Origin: an uncultured Sulfurimonas sp.
GTDB lineage: Bacteria; Campylobacterota; Campylobacteria; Campylobacterales; Sulfurimonadaceae
DNA length: 50,610 bases
Direction: 5' to 3'
Assembly (NCBI GenBank): GCA_937900945.1
Contig: CALCGG010000137.1
Location: 1-50,610 of the forward strand
The translations under genes were made by a program, and so were the position numbers. Positions 38,291 to 46,410 of the stretch are shown here, piece after piece. The stretch's first letter is position 1; the number at the start of each line of letters is the position of its first letter. The notes beneath the pieces were generated by a model. The model was not told the origin of the DNA, ran no database searches, and saw only the letters and a program-made list of their open reading frames with translations.

Positions 38291-38925
38291 TAATGGTGTC
38301 CTCCCACTGGAAGTGTTGTGATTTTATTGAATAAGTTATAACCTTCTTCTCTTCTTGAAGCAAGTGGGTTAAGATGAACATTTCCAGCACCTACGTAATA
38401 GTGATGAGGATTAGTTCCTTTTTCAGGTTTACGAACTTGAACATCTCTGTGCACTTGCATATATGTTGAAATATTTGAAGCTGGATCGTCCAAGTCACCA
38501 AAAATATTTGCCTCAACTGGACATGCAACAACACATGCTGGCATCATGCTTGATGCAATACGGTGTGCACAATAAGTACATTTATCAGCAGTTTGAGTCT
38601 CAGGATCGATATAAATTGCGCCATAAGGACAAGCCATAACACAACCGGCACAACCAATACATCTTTCTTTATCAATATTTACAATACCATTTTCTATATA
38701 ATGTAAAGCACTAACTGGACAGATTCTCTCGCATGGAGCATTTTCACAGTGATTACATCTAAGTGGTGTAAAAGTCCTTCTTGTCTCCGGATAAGTTCCA
38801 ACATCAACATACTTAACACGAAGTCTCCATGTACTTAGCGGAACTTCATTTTCCACTTTACATGCGATCTCGCACCCTTTACATCCCATACATAGATGCA
38901 AATCAACTAGGAAACCTAATTGCAT
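38290..38925 (-). CDS. Four-cluster ferredoxin-type electron transfer subunit
   Basis: A 211-residue protein with four cysteine groups of DmsB/PsrB/TtrB type: CMGCKGCEIACK, CNHCENAPCERICP, CIGCAGCVMACP, and CTYCAHRI followed by CVVACP. Together they bind four [4Fe-4S] clusters that pass electrons between the membrane and catalytic subunits. No signal peptide is present; it would be exported with the catalytic subunit. It is the first gene of the operon, with AGGAG before its start. Confidence 0.93.
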   Translation of the reverse strand: MQLGFLVDLHLCMGCKGCEIACKVENEVPLSTWRLRVKYVDVGTYPETRRTFTPLRCNHCENAPCERICPVSALHYIENGIVNIDKERCIGCAGCVMACPYGAIYIDPETQTADKCTYCAHRIASSMMPACVVACPVEANIFGDLDDPASNISTYMQVHRDVQVRKPEKGTNPHHYYVGAGNVHLNPLASRREEGYNLFNKITTLPVGGHH

Positions 38926-39204
38926 ATATTCTCCTTTAAGCCATATTTAGTGGCAAATTTAAGATTTATAACTATTACTTATTAGTTTTAAAAGAAGGCC
39001 TTATCGTTATAAAACGGGCTTTCTTAACTCCGAAAATACTACCTAATTAATATTAAATAAATAATTAATAAGTGATATATTTTTGATAAACTCTTTTCAC
39101 TGTGTAGATTTGAAGAATTTTTTTTATTTTATTCTTTTTATTTTATTCTTTGACACTTAATTGAGTATAATGTACGATTAACAAAATATAATAAAGAAGA
39201 CTAT
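38926..39204. promoter_or_regulatory. Divergent control region with leader hairpin
   Basis: A gene-free gap between the molybdoenzyme operon and the GGDEF/EAL gene. A hairpin (AAGAAGGCC at 38992-39000, GGCTTTCTT at 39017-39025, inner CGTT/AACG) lies in the minus-strand leader and is followed there by TTTT. It is a possible attenuator. For the plus strand there is TATAAT at 39166-39171. Confidence 0.45.
39121..39148 (+). repeat. 14-bp tandem duplication
   Basis: TTTTTATTTTATTC occurs twice, head to tail (39121-39134 and 39135-39148), just upstream of the -10 box of the GGDEF/EAL gene. It occupies the -35 region. Confidence 0.8.
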
Positions 39205-42045
39205 ATGCGCCTTTTGAACCTTTTCTCTCCTGCCGTTGCAATGATGAGCAGTATGAAATATCCTAAAAAGCTCGCCTTGGCGACAGCGGTATTTTTTCTC
39301 CCTTTTGTGCTGTTTTTATATCTGGGTTACAATTATATTTCAAGTGAATCCCATTCAATAAAGAAACTTCAAGCCGGATTGGACTATCAGCAAAGTATCA
39401 GATATTTTTTTCAGTATATTCCGCTCGAACGTGGGATGATTACAGCCGTCCAAGAAGGGGACAACTCCTATAAAGCAAAAATAGAAGAGAACTTCAAAAA
39501 TATAGAATTGGCGATAGAAGCTGTTGATGCCTTGCCCACACCAGCACTTTCTCTTGTTCCTGAATGGAAAGAGATTAAAACTGAATGGCGGGCACTCCGA
39601 GACGGGCTTTGGGAACGCCCATCAGAGGAAAACTACCGCAGACATACGATACTAATCGATAAGATTCTGTTGCTGGTGCGCTACATCGGTGATGTTTCCT
39701 ATACAATCAATGATTCAGACCTAAGCATTTACCAGCTTGTCCAGATTCTCAGCGATCATATCCCAGCTCTCGCTCAGTATACTGGAATGGGAAGAGCAAT
39801 CGGGACAAGGGTGATTTTGAAACAGTCAATGACCTTTGATGAAAAAAAAGAGGCTACAATCCTCTATGGAAAAATTCGTTCCCATTTGGACAGTATCGTC
39901 CATCAAAGCGCCGTCGTCTGCAAACGCCATCATGAGATATGCTCTACAATTACGCCGTCAATTTCAGCAATACAAACAGATGTAGATAATTTTTCAAATC
40001 TTTTTACAACACAAATTCTCAATACCGATCATTGGACGATTCGTTCCGATAATTATTTTCAAGATACAACCAATACGATTGACACCTATTTTAATGCCTA
40101 CGATACCCTTTCAGCCTCTCTTCAAACCTACATGAATGACAGGCTTGCCAAATTAAATCAGCAAATGATTATCGGAGAGGCCCTCGCTTTAATAGTGCTA
40201 GCGTCTATAATTTATTTCACAATTGGGTTCTATCTAGCATTTATTGGGGTTCTTGATGAATTACTCGGAGCAGCCCGTTTAGTCTCTTCAGGGGAATATG
40301 TAGTCCGTGTTCCCATCACAACTAAAGATGAAATGGCCGATATTTCCCACGCATTTAACGACATGACCAAGAAAATTGAACAATCATTTTCTTTTTTAAA
40401 GAGCTACAAAAAAGCGGTTGATGCCAGCACTATCCTCTCCATTACAGATAAAGAGGGAAATATTACCTATGTAAATGATCAGTTTTGTCTGACCACAGGT
40501 TATACACGGGAAGAGCTCATCGGACAAAATCACCGTATTTTCAAAGATGGCAACACACCTGAAGATGTTTATCGGCTCATGTGGAAAACTATTCTTGATA
40601 AAAAAATATGGTCGGGTAGTTTAAAAAACCTTAAAAAGGACGGCACGCCTTACTATGCTGATTCAACCATTACCCCTATTTTAGACGAAACAGGAGAGAT
40701 TGTTGAGTTTGTTGCAACAAGACATGACATAACCCAACTTACCGTTCAAAAAGAACAGCTCCTCCATCAGCTATACACTGATTCCCTGACACAACTCCCA
40801 AACCGGACAAAACTTTTAGAAAATATGAATTCAATAAAGGAACCTGTCTTGTTTCTTGTTAACATTGATCGTTTCGGCGAAATTAACGATTTTTACGGTA
40901 CGGAAACTGGCGATGATGTCTTAATTGAGATGCGCGCGAGTATCTCCTCTAGTCCTATCCCAAAATGCTTGACTCTGTACCGAATTTATGCGGACGAATT
41001 TGCTTTAATGTGTGAAAAAAGCTGTATTGGTGAGCACTCATACGAAGAGATAGCAAGATCGTTGCATGACCATATTGAAGCACAGCCTTTTTTCGTAAAA
41101 AATAACACGGTGATAATCAAAGTAACTATTGGTGTGGTAGTAAACCCCTCTTCCGCTCAAGATGACACCCTGACAACGCACCTTCTGACCAACGCCGACA
41201 TGGTGCTGCGCTATGCGAAACAACATGAGAAGGATGTTGTTATACTTCACGATACCGGTATGCTCAAAAATGAGATTGCACATAATATTGAATATATTGG
41301 GAAAATAAAAGAGGCGATTGCCTCGGACCGGATTGTTCCTTTCTTTCAGGGAATGATAGAGAATCATACTTTTCAGGCTGAGCCTTATTATCAAAAGATT
41401 ATCGGAAATTCTCTGAGCATTCCAACCAAGTATGAGTGTCTAATCCGTCTGATAGATTCTAATGGCAAAGTCATCTCCCCTTTCTTCTTTTTGGATGTTG
41501 CAAAAAAAGCAAAACTGTATCCTCAGCTGACACGAATCATGATTGATAAAACTTTTTCAATTTTTGAACACAATACATACGAATTCTCCATTAATCTCTC
41601 TGTAGAGGATATTTTAGACAAAAAAACAGTTCAGTTTATACTCGATAAACTCGAGCACTCCGGAGTCGCGAAACAGGTTATCTTTGAAATTCTAGAATCC
41701 GAAGGAATTGAAAACTTTGAAGAAGTACAGCAGTTTATAATGAAAGTCAAGCAGTGGGGAGCACGGATTGCCATTGATGATTTCGGAAGCGGATATTCAA
41801 ATTTCGCTTATATCCTCAACTTACAGGTTGATTTTATAAAAATCGACGCATCCTTGATAAAAAATATCGATAAAGACGACAATGCCCGTATCGTTGTCGA
41901 GACGATTGTCGCCTTTGCCAAAAGACTTGAAATTCAGACTATCGCCGAATTTGTTCACTCAAAAGAAGTATATGAGATTGTCAAAGAAATTGGTGTCGAT
42001 TTTTCGCAGGGCTATTATTTCCATGAACCTGCACAAACTTTATAA
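39205..42045 (+). CDS. Sensor with HAMP, PAS, degenerate GGDEF and intact EAL domains
   Basis: A 946-residue protein. Two membrane helices (about 28-46 and 325-348) flank a periplasmic helical sensor resembling the nitrate/nitrite-sensing (NIT) type. HAMP (about 350-395), PAS (about 402-515), GGDEF-like (about 525-680) and EAL (about 690-940) follow. The GGDEF site reads RIYADEF, so cyclase activity is unlikely. The EAL domain keeps its active-site set: ECLIRL, SINLS, IDDFGSGYS, DFIKID and SQGYYF. A c-di-GMP phosphodiesterase is likely. It is monocistronic and divergent from the molybdoenzyme operon; its composition seems slightly less AT-rich than its neighbours. Confidence 0.88.
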   Translation: MRLLNLFSPAVAMMSSMKYPKKLALATAVFFLPFVLFLYLGYNYISSESHSIKKLQAGLDYQQSIRYFFQYIPLERGMITAVQEGDNSYKAKIEENFKNIELAIEAVDALPTPALSLVPEWKEIKTEWRALRDGLWERPSEENYRRHTILIDKILLLVRYIGDVSYTINDSDLSIYQLVQILSDHIPALAQYTGMGRAIGTRVILKQSMTFDEKKEATILYGKIRSHLDSIVHQSAVVCKRHHEICSTITPSISAIQTDVDNFSNLFTTQILNTDHWTIRSDNYFQDTTNTIDTYFNAYDTLSASLQTYMNDRLAKLNQQMIIGEALALIVLASIIYFTIGFYLAFIGVLDELLGAARLVSSGEYVVRVPITTKDEMADISHAFNDMTKKIEQSFSFLKSYKKAVDASTILSITDKEGNITYVNDQFCLTTGYTREELIGQNHRIFKDGNTPEDVYRLMWKTILDKKIWSGSLKNLKKDGTPYYADSTITPILDETGEIVEFVATRHDITQLTVQKEQLLHQLYTDSLTQLPNRTKLLENMNSIKEPVLFLVNIDRFGEINDFYGTETGDDVLIEMRASISSSPIPKCLTLYRIYADEFALMCEKSCIGEHSYEEIARSLHDHIEAQPFFVKNNTVIIKVTIGVVVNPSSAQDDTLTTHLLTNADMVLRYAKQHEKDVVILHDTGMLKNEIAHNIEYIGKIKEAIASDRIVPFFQGMIENHTFQAEPYYQKIIGNSLSIPTKYECLIRLIDSNGKVISPFFFLDVAKKAKLYPQLTRIMIDKTFSIFEHNTYEFSINLSVEDILDKKTVQFILDKLEHSGVAKQVIFEILESEGIENFEEVQQFIMKVKQWGARIAIDDFGSGYSNFAYILNLQVDFIKIDASLIKNIDKDDNARIVVETIVAFAKRLEIQTIAEFVHSKEVYEIVKEIGVDFSQGYYFHEPAQTL

Positions 42046-42059
42046 ATAAGTAGTGTTAA

Positions 42060-42275
42060 TTATTTTTTATGAATGATAAAAAGATGTAGATACCCATAAT
42101 ATTTTATCAGTTGAATATTTTTAGAAACATTCATATTGTCTTGCAACTTTAAAAGAAATCCGCTCAACTCAGTGTCATCTAAATCACCAAGATAACTGTA
42201 GTCACTGTGCTCTTCACGGTTAAGTCTTACCAAGCGATGGCTTGGGCTTTGTGTATCGGAAATCCATATTTTCAT
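42060..42275 (-). CDS. Small uncharacterised protein
   Basis: A 71-residue protein with an acidic middle (HSDYSYLGDLDDTE) and a hydrophobic/basic C-terminus. No family is recognised and it is short, so it may not be expressed. It converges on the GGDEF/EAL gene and follows the rhodanese gene after 29 bases, possibly in the same transcript. Confidence 0.5.
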   Translation of the reverse strand: MKIWISDTQSPSHRLVRLNREEHSDYSYLGDLDDTELSGFLLKLQDNMNVSKNIQLIKYYGYLHLFIIHKK

Positions 42276-42304
42276 GCTGGCATTATATACTTTTTGTTTG
42301 AATC

Positions 42305-42697
42305 TTATTCAGTTGGCAGTTTATAAAACTTCCAAGCCGGATAGCCGTCTCTATAATAATATATATTTGTATAGCCATATGATGCAGCCTTCACTATTGC
42401 TTCAGCTGACAATGGACAACCTTGACCGTTACAATAGATAACAATATCTTCGTTCACTTTAGCAATCGAATTTAATTTTTGTTTGGAAAACAAATCAACA
42501 TATAAATGATATGCATTTTGTATTTTCCCCTCTTTTACAAATCTATCAGGTCTAACATCAATAAACTTGACACCTTTTTGAAACATCTCATAAGCTTTTT
42601 GTGAGTCTATATACTGTGAACCAGACACCTGCATCGGTGCTATGTAGTTTGCAAATAACGAACTTACTAGCAGTAAAATATAAAATATTTTTTTCAT
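42305..42697 (-). CDS. Periplasmic rhodanese-like protein
   Basis: A 130-residue protein with a signal peptide (cleavage near LFANYI) and one rhodanese domain. FIDVRPDRF is the first signature; the active-site loop is YCNGQGCPLSA, whose second cysteine is the likely persulfide-carrying residue. It may handle sulfane sulfur in the periplasm, fitting sulfur metabolism. It is close to the molybdoenzyme region but not in its operon. Confidence 0.85.
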   Translation of the reverse strand: MKKIFYILLLVSSLFANYIAPMQVSGSQYIDSQKAYEMFQKGVKFIDVRPDRFVKEGKIQNAYHLYVDLFSKQKLNSIAKVNEDIVIYCNGQGCPLSAEAIVKAASYGYTNIYYYRDGYPAWKFYKLPTE

Positions 42698-42815
42698 AAA
42701 AATCCTTTTTTAAAAAAATTATAACATCATTTAAATCAAATGTTTGGATGTGTACAATTATTTTGTTGTCCTTTAATTCCGCTGGTGACATATAGACGTT
42801 TTAACATTTCTTGAA

Positions 42816-43010
42816 ATGCTGGAAATTAAAGATAAGAATAACAAAGAGCTACTTACAACATTAACTGAAGTAAGCAGAAGCGGTGTTTTAACAGATGAAC
42901 TTGATGCTAATACACTAGAGTCTAAAAAAGTAAAAAACTCTATTTTATAGGCGAAGTTGCAGATGTAACAGGAGAACTTAGAGGCTACAACTTCCAGTGG
43001 GCATTTTTTA
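42816..43010 (+). pseudogene. Relic of BaiN/HI0933-family flavoprotein C-terminus
   Basis: The plus strand encodes SGVLTDELDANTLESKKVKN, then after a one-base frame change near 42945 FIGEVADVTGELRGYNFQWAF. Together these match the C-terminal signature of HI0933/BaiN-type FAD-dependent oxidoreductases (TMESK... GEVLD...GGYNFQWA). Only about 65 codons remain, and the glycine-rich end after QWAF is missing. It is a truncated, frameshifted remnant. The match is from recall of the family pattern. Confidence 0.75.
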
Positions 43011-43024
43011 TGTACAAAAGTATT

Positions 43025-43459
43025 TTAGTAATTGTCACGGACTACATTATGGCAACGAAAACACGCATCTTCTATGTAAGTATAGGCTACTTGTGATTTT
43101 TCTCTGCGGATTCTGCCTGATTCCTGATATTTGTTATTTATAGCATCTAATATTATTTGAACATTATGTTCTATAATTTGTGCAGCTATAACTGCCGAAT
43201 TCACTTTATGCTGCTTATCCTTAGGAAGCATAGTTTGAAACTTCTCTTTATTTCCAAGCAAATCTTGTGCATGTTTTGCAAATTCCGTTATTGATTCTTT
43301 TACGCCTTCTTGATCACTTATCAGAAAAGCTTTCTGAACTTTACTAAGTTCTGAATTAAGTTGTAACATATTTGATTTTAAATCATATGCCCCAAGTGAT
43401 GTAATTGATAATAACAGTGCTGTTAAGCCTGTCAGCAGTAGTTTTTTTGTCATATTCAT
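43025..43459 (-). CDS. Cytochrome c'-like single-haem protein
   Basis: A 144-residue protein with a signal peptide (cleavage near LGAYD) and one haem motif CFRCH about ten residues from the C-terminus. The body is helical, with lengths that fit a four-helix bundle. A C-terminal CXXCH on a four-helix bundle is the cytochrome c' (class II) layout, which can bind NO or act in electron transfer. It is a weak match and may instead be a campylobacterotal-specific cytochrome. Confidence 0.75.
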   Translation of the reverse strand: MNMTKKLLLTGLTALLLSITSLGAYDLKSNMLQLNSELSKVQKAFLISDQEGVKESITEFAKHAQDLLGNKEKFQTMLPKDKQHKVNSAVIAAQIIEHNVQIILDAINNKYQESGRIRREKSQVAYTYIEDACFRCHNVVRDNY

Positions 43460-43532
43460 ACCCTTTTTTCATTATATATGCTGAATGGTAGCATAAATTT
43501 TTAAAATAATATCTTATTGTAACCTTTTATTT

Positions 43533-43570
43533 ATAATAACTCAAATTGCCAGTTTCTTTTGAGTTATTAT
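43533..43570. promoter_or_regulatory. Perfect 13-bp AT-rich palindrome
   Basis: ATAATAACTCAAA (43533-43545) and its exact complement TTTGAGTTATTAT (43558-43570) with a 12-base loop lie 74 bases upstream of the cytochrome c'-like gene and downstream of the cysteine-rich protein gene. It could be a regulator site or a second terminator. Confidence 0.5.
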
Positions 43571-43616
43571 ATTTTGATTTTATTAATTCTCGGCACCCTA
43601 TTCACAGCCACCTTCC

Positions 43617-43652
43617 TAAAAAACACTTCTCAAAAATACTGGGAGGTGTTTT
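43617..43652 (-). terminator. Terminator of the cysteine-rich protein gene
   Basis: On the minus strand, 9-43 bases after the 43661 stop codon, AAAACACCTCCC pairs imperfectly with GAGAAGTGTTTT and is followed by further T residues. On the plus strand the same arms pair fully if U-G pairs are allowed. Confidence 0.6.
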
Positions 43653-43660
43653 ATACTCGA

Positions 43661-43921
43661 CTATCTATCTCTTCTTGGTTCTCTTTGGGGCATACAAACA
43701 AAATATTTTTCATCAGGTGTATATTTACATGTACCATTTAATAGGTCACCATGTGGCGTTGTAATCTGACATGTTGAATCTGTCGCTTGTCCTTCACAAA
43801 TTTCTATTGCCTCTTTTGGAGGTTTACACTCATCATTTTTATCATGCCCACGACATGGACCTTCACTTGCAAAACTAACCGTCACTCCAATGATACATAT
43901 AATTGCTATAAACTTTTTCAT
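43661..43921 (-). CDS. Small exported cysteine-rich protein
   Basis: An 86-residue protein with a signal peptide (cleavage near SFASEG) and six cysteines in about 60 mature residues. The segments CKPPKEAIEICEG, STCQITTPHGDLLNGTCK and a final FVCMP form a pattern that I recall from small secreted proteins of several proteobacteria, but no function is known to me. The cysteines probably form three disulfides. Its upstream region shares a 30-bp block and promoter layout with the EF-hand-like/two-component operon, so it is a candidate target of that regulator. Confidence 0.75.
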   Translation of the reverse strand: MKKFIAIICIIGVTVSFASEGPCRGHDKNDECKPPKEAIEICEGQATDSTCQITTPHGDLLNGTCKYTPDEKYFVCMPQREPRRDR

Positions 43922-43950
43922 CTTATTGTCCTTATTTTTAAGTTAATATA

Positions 43951-43956
43951 ATTATA
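43951..43956 (-). promoter_or_regulatory. -10 box of the cysteine-rich protein gene
   Basis: TATAAT on the minus strand, 18 bases downstream of the conserved block at 43975-44004 and about 30 bases before the start codon. Confidence 0.55.
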
Positions 43957-43974
43957 AGATGTACTTTAAAACAT

Positions 43975-44004
43975 GGATTTAATCCAAAGTAAATGAAAGT
44001 AAAT
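43975..44004 (-). promoter_or_regulatory. Conserved operator block, copy 1
   Basis: On the minus strand: ATTTACTTTC then ATTTACTTTG (10-base direct repeat), then the palindrome GATTAAATCC. It is nearly identical to the block at 46434-46464. The direct-repeat form is typical of OmpR-family regulator sites, and the two-component pair encoded at 44011-45752 is the obvious candidate regulator (inference). Confidence 0.7.
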
Positions 44005-44010
44005 TTGTCT

Positions 44011-45093
44011 TTATTTCTCTAAAATGATTTTAAATATATTTCTGTCTTGGTAGTATTCATACTCTAAACTCATGCGATGCATTTGTAATATGGCGTTTAC
44101 TATATAGAGACCAAGTCCCATCCCATGGTTTTTAAGTTTGGTATCATTATGAAAAGGTTTGAAGTACTCATCTAATGGTTTTGGCAGTTTATCTCCAAGA
44201 GATATAAAATGAAGTTGATTTCCTTTTTCGCTAATGATTACTTTGGAATCAGTTGAATACTTTAAACCATTGTCAATTAGATTTTTTAACGCCATTGCAA
44301 ATAGGTCTAAATCAACGTTAATTTTTTTGGTAGAGATATTTTCACAAATGACATTGTCACTATTTTCAAGCATTAACATCCCTATTGATTTTTTTACTGC
44401 ATTTTCTACGGTTGTATTATAAATATTGGGATTATAGTTCTTTGAAACTATCTGTTCAACCTTTGCAAAATCATCAATAAGATAGTTAAGTTTCTCAAAA
44501 ATAATAATCATTCTGTTTTTCTGTTTTTCATCATCAATCAGTTCACTAACAATTCTCCCTTTGGCAATAGGAGTTTTTAGCTCATGCATAATTGTTCGTA
44601 AAAAAAGCTGTCTTGATTTTAATTGATGCTGTGTGTCATTAATATTTTTTAAAATAAGGTAATAGATAAACGTAAAGAGTAGAATAACAAAGAGTAAAAT
44701 ATAAAGATCTAGATAACTGCGTTTAAACTTATTTGTCTCATCTTTAAAAAGAATTTTAAAATGAGGAGTGCGCATATGTAAATAGTAACTATCATCCACA
44801 TTAAAAGCTTCAAAGTCTTCTCTGCCAATTATAGGTTTATGCAAAGAATCTAGTATCTGTTTTGGATTTTGGACTTGAGTAAAATTGAACGTCTCTAAAT
44901 ATTGTATGCTCTCTTCTCTTGAGAGTCTTTGCTCTCTAACATGGTGCATCACTCTTTCATAACTTTGTACTACATTCTCATGTGCATTCATCTCTTGCAT
45001 TTTATGAAAAGGAAGGATTGCTAAAAAAAGAAGGATAAATAAAAAAGCAAAGATGAGTCTGACTTTTGTTTTTAAAGATAGTGTCATTTTCAT
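44011..45093 (-). CDS. Sensor histidine kinase (ArsS-like)
   Basis: A 360-residue histidine kinase with two membrane helices (about 12-27 and 130-150), a periplasmic sensor of about 100 residues, and HisKA and ATPase domains. The H box is TIMHELKTPIAKGR, the N box is LKNLIDNGLKY, and the G box is GMGLGLYIV. It resembles the Helicobacter ArsS and related campylobacterotal kinases; the stimulus is not evident, although ArsS senses acid. It overlaps the response regulator stop by 4 bases. Confidence 0.9.
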   Translation of the reverse strand: MKMTLSLKTKVRLIFAFLFILLFLAILPFHKMQEMNAHENVVQSYERVMHHVREQRLSREESIQYLETFNFTQVQNPKQILDSLHKPIIGREDFEAFNVDDSYYLHMRTPHFKILFKDETNKFKRSYLDLYILLFVILLFTFIYYLILKNINDTQHQLKSRQLFLRTIMHELKTPIAKGRIVSELIDDEKQKNRMIIIFEKLNYLIDDFAKVEQIVSKNYNPNIYNTTVENAVKKSIGMLMLENSDNVICENISTKKINVDLDLFAMALKNLIDNGLKYSTDSKVIISEKGNQLHFISLGDKLPKPLDEYFKPFHNDTKLKNHGMGLGLYIVNAILQMHRMSLEYEYYQDRNIFKIILEK

Positions 45094-45752
45094 TGAGAAA
45101 TTTTATACCCCAAACCTCGAATAGAGTGTAAGTATCGTGGATTTTTTGAATCATCCCCGAGTTTTGTACGAAGCCTGCCAATAATAACATCTAAACTTTT
45201 AGAATAGCTGTCACTTAAGCTCTCAGAGCTCTCTACAATTTGTTCCCTTGATACAACTGCATTTTTATTGCGTAGCAAGCAGAGCATCACTTCATACTCT
45301 GCATGGGTAAGGTCTAAATCTTGTTCTTTGAATGTGATTTGTAAGCTTGATTTGTCATAAGTAAAATCACTCTGAAGAACAGGGTTACTATTTTTTTTGA
45401 TTCGCCTTAAGAGACTTTGAATCACAGCATACATCTCTTTAGGATCATAAGGTTTTGGCAGGTAGTAATCAGCCCCCATTTGTAGGCCCATTACTTTGTC
45501 TGTAGTATCACTTCTTGCACTTGAAATGATAATAGGAATGTCATACTTTCTTACAACTTCACTACATACTTCAAGACCGTCCATACCGGGAAGCGTTAAA
45601 TCTAAAATAAGCAAATCGTACTTATCCACGCCAGAACTTAGACCCAAAAAAGGGTCTTGAAAGTTTGTTATTTTAATATTGTATTTTTCTAAGTATTCAC
45701 CCAAGAAAAGAGAAAACTCCGGATCATCTTCAATCATTAAAATATTAATCAT
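45090..45752 (-). CDS. OmpR-family response regulator (ArsR-like)
   Basis: A 220-residue response regulator. The receiver has the acidic pair EDD near residue 8, phospho-Asp in LILDLTLPGMDG, and Lys in PKPYD. The C-terminal winged helix contains LTHAEYEVMLCLL and RYLHSIRGLGYKI. It is of the Helicobacter ArsR (acid-response) type, not the arsenic repressor. It sits 24 bases after the EF-hand-like gene and 4 bases into the kinase gene, so the three form one operon. Confidence 0.93.
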   Translation of the reverse strand: MINILMIEDDPEFSLFLGEYLEKYNIKITNFQDPFLGLSSGVDKYDLLILDLTLPGMDGLEVCSEVVRKYDIPIIISSARSDTTDKVMGLQMGADYYLPKPYDPKEMYAVIQSLLRRIKKNSNPVLQSDFTYDKSSLQITFKEQDLDLTHAEYEVMLCLLRNKNAVVSREQIVESSESLSDSYSKSLDVIIGRLRTKLGDDSKNPRYLHSIRGLGYKISQ

Positions 45753-45776
45753 AACACTCTTCCTTTTTCATTCTAA

Positions 45777-46385
45777 TTATGCGTAAAATGACATTGTATT
45801 GTAATTATCTGATTCCTTTAAAATTTGGCTCAAAGAATTGACAATAAATTTTTGTGTATCTTCCTTAGAGAGAGTGTTATTCTCAGAATTATATTTATTT
45901 AAAAGGTCCATTACTTCTGTTTTTGCATTGTCTTTAAGACTCACAATTTTACTTGTATAATCTAAGACAGTATCAAATGATGATGAAGTAGTACTCGTTG
46001 TTGTGTCATCTTCTTCTTCATCAGAACTTAGCAAACTCTCTAACAAATCAGACACACTCGACATTTCCTCTTTTTTTGGAGGCGGTGGCCCCATTGGTCT
46101 TCCACCTCCATCACCTTTACCCACACCCGCTAAGTCTCCAATCTCTTTTGCATCAAACCCGGAAGCAGCCATAGTGCTTTCCATCGCCTTAGAAGGCTCT
46201 ATGCCAGCTTCTTGCAATGCTTTTACAATCTCTTGTGCATCACTTGCAGAGAGAGACTCTGAATCATACTGAGAAAGCAAATCTGCTATAAACGCCTGTT
46301 GGTCAGTCGATAAACTGCTTGACTTGCTGGCACTACTCGTCTGTGGCTGATAAACTTGGCTAGAACTTACTGAACTGATACTCAT
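45777..46385 (-). CDS. EF-hand-like repeat protein of the two-component operon
   Basis: A 202-residue protein with a Ser-rich N-terminus and no signal peptide. Two similar segments, DLLSQYDSESLSASDAQEI (residues about 33-51) and DLLNKYNSENNTLSKEDTQK (about 161-180), look like an internal duplication of an EF-hand-like helix-loop-helix. Between them is a Gly/Pro-rich hinge (GGGRPMGPPPPKKEE) and an acidic Ser/Thr run. The loops lack a full calcium-ligand set, so Ca2+ binding is uncertain. It may be secreted without a Sec signal. It heads the operon with the response regulator and kinase. Confidence 0.75.
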   Translation of the reverse strand: MSISSVSSSQVYQPQTSSASKSSSLSTDQQAFIADLLSQYDSESLSASDAQEIVKALQEAGIEPSKAMESTMAASGFDAKEIGDLAGVGKGDGGGRPMGPPPPKKEEMSSVSDLLESLLSSDEEEDDTTTSTTSSSFDTVLDYTSKIVSLKDNAKTEVMDLLNKYNSENNTLSKEDTQKFIVNSLSQILKESDNYNTMSFYA

Positions 46386-46410
46386 AATTAACCCCTTTTT
46401 GTTTTAAATA

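Noticed and set aside
39150-39171. TTGACA close to TATAAT before the GGDEF/EAL gene
   Set aside because: Only 10 bases separate them, too short for a sigma-70 promoter; only the -10 box was kept as a candidate.
43546-43764. Two plus-strand frames of 60-72 codons
   Set aside because: They overlap the palindrome, the terminator and the 3' end of the cysteine-rich protein gene on the other strand, and have no supporting motif.
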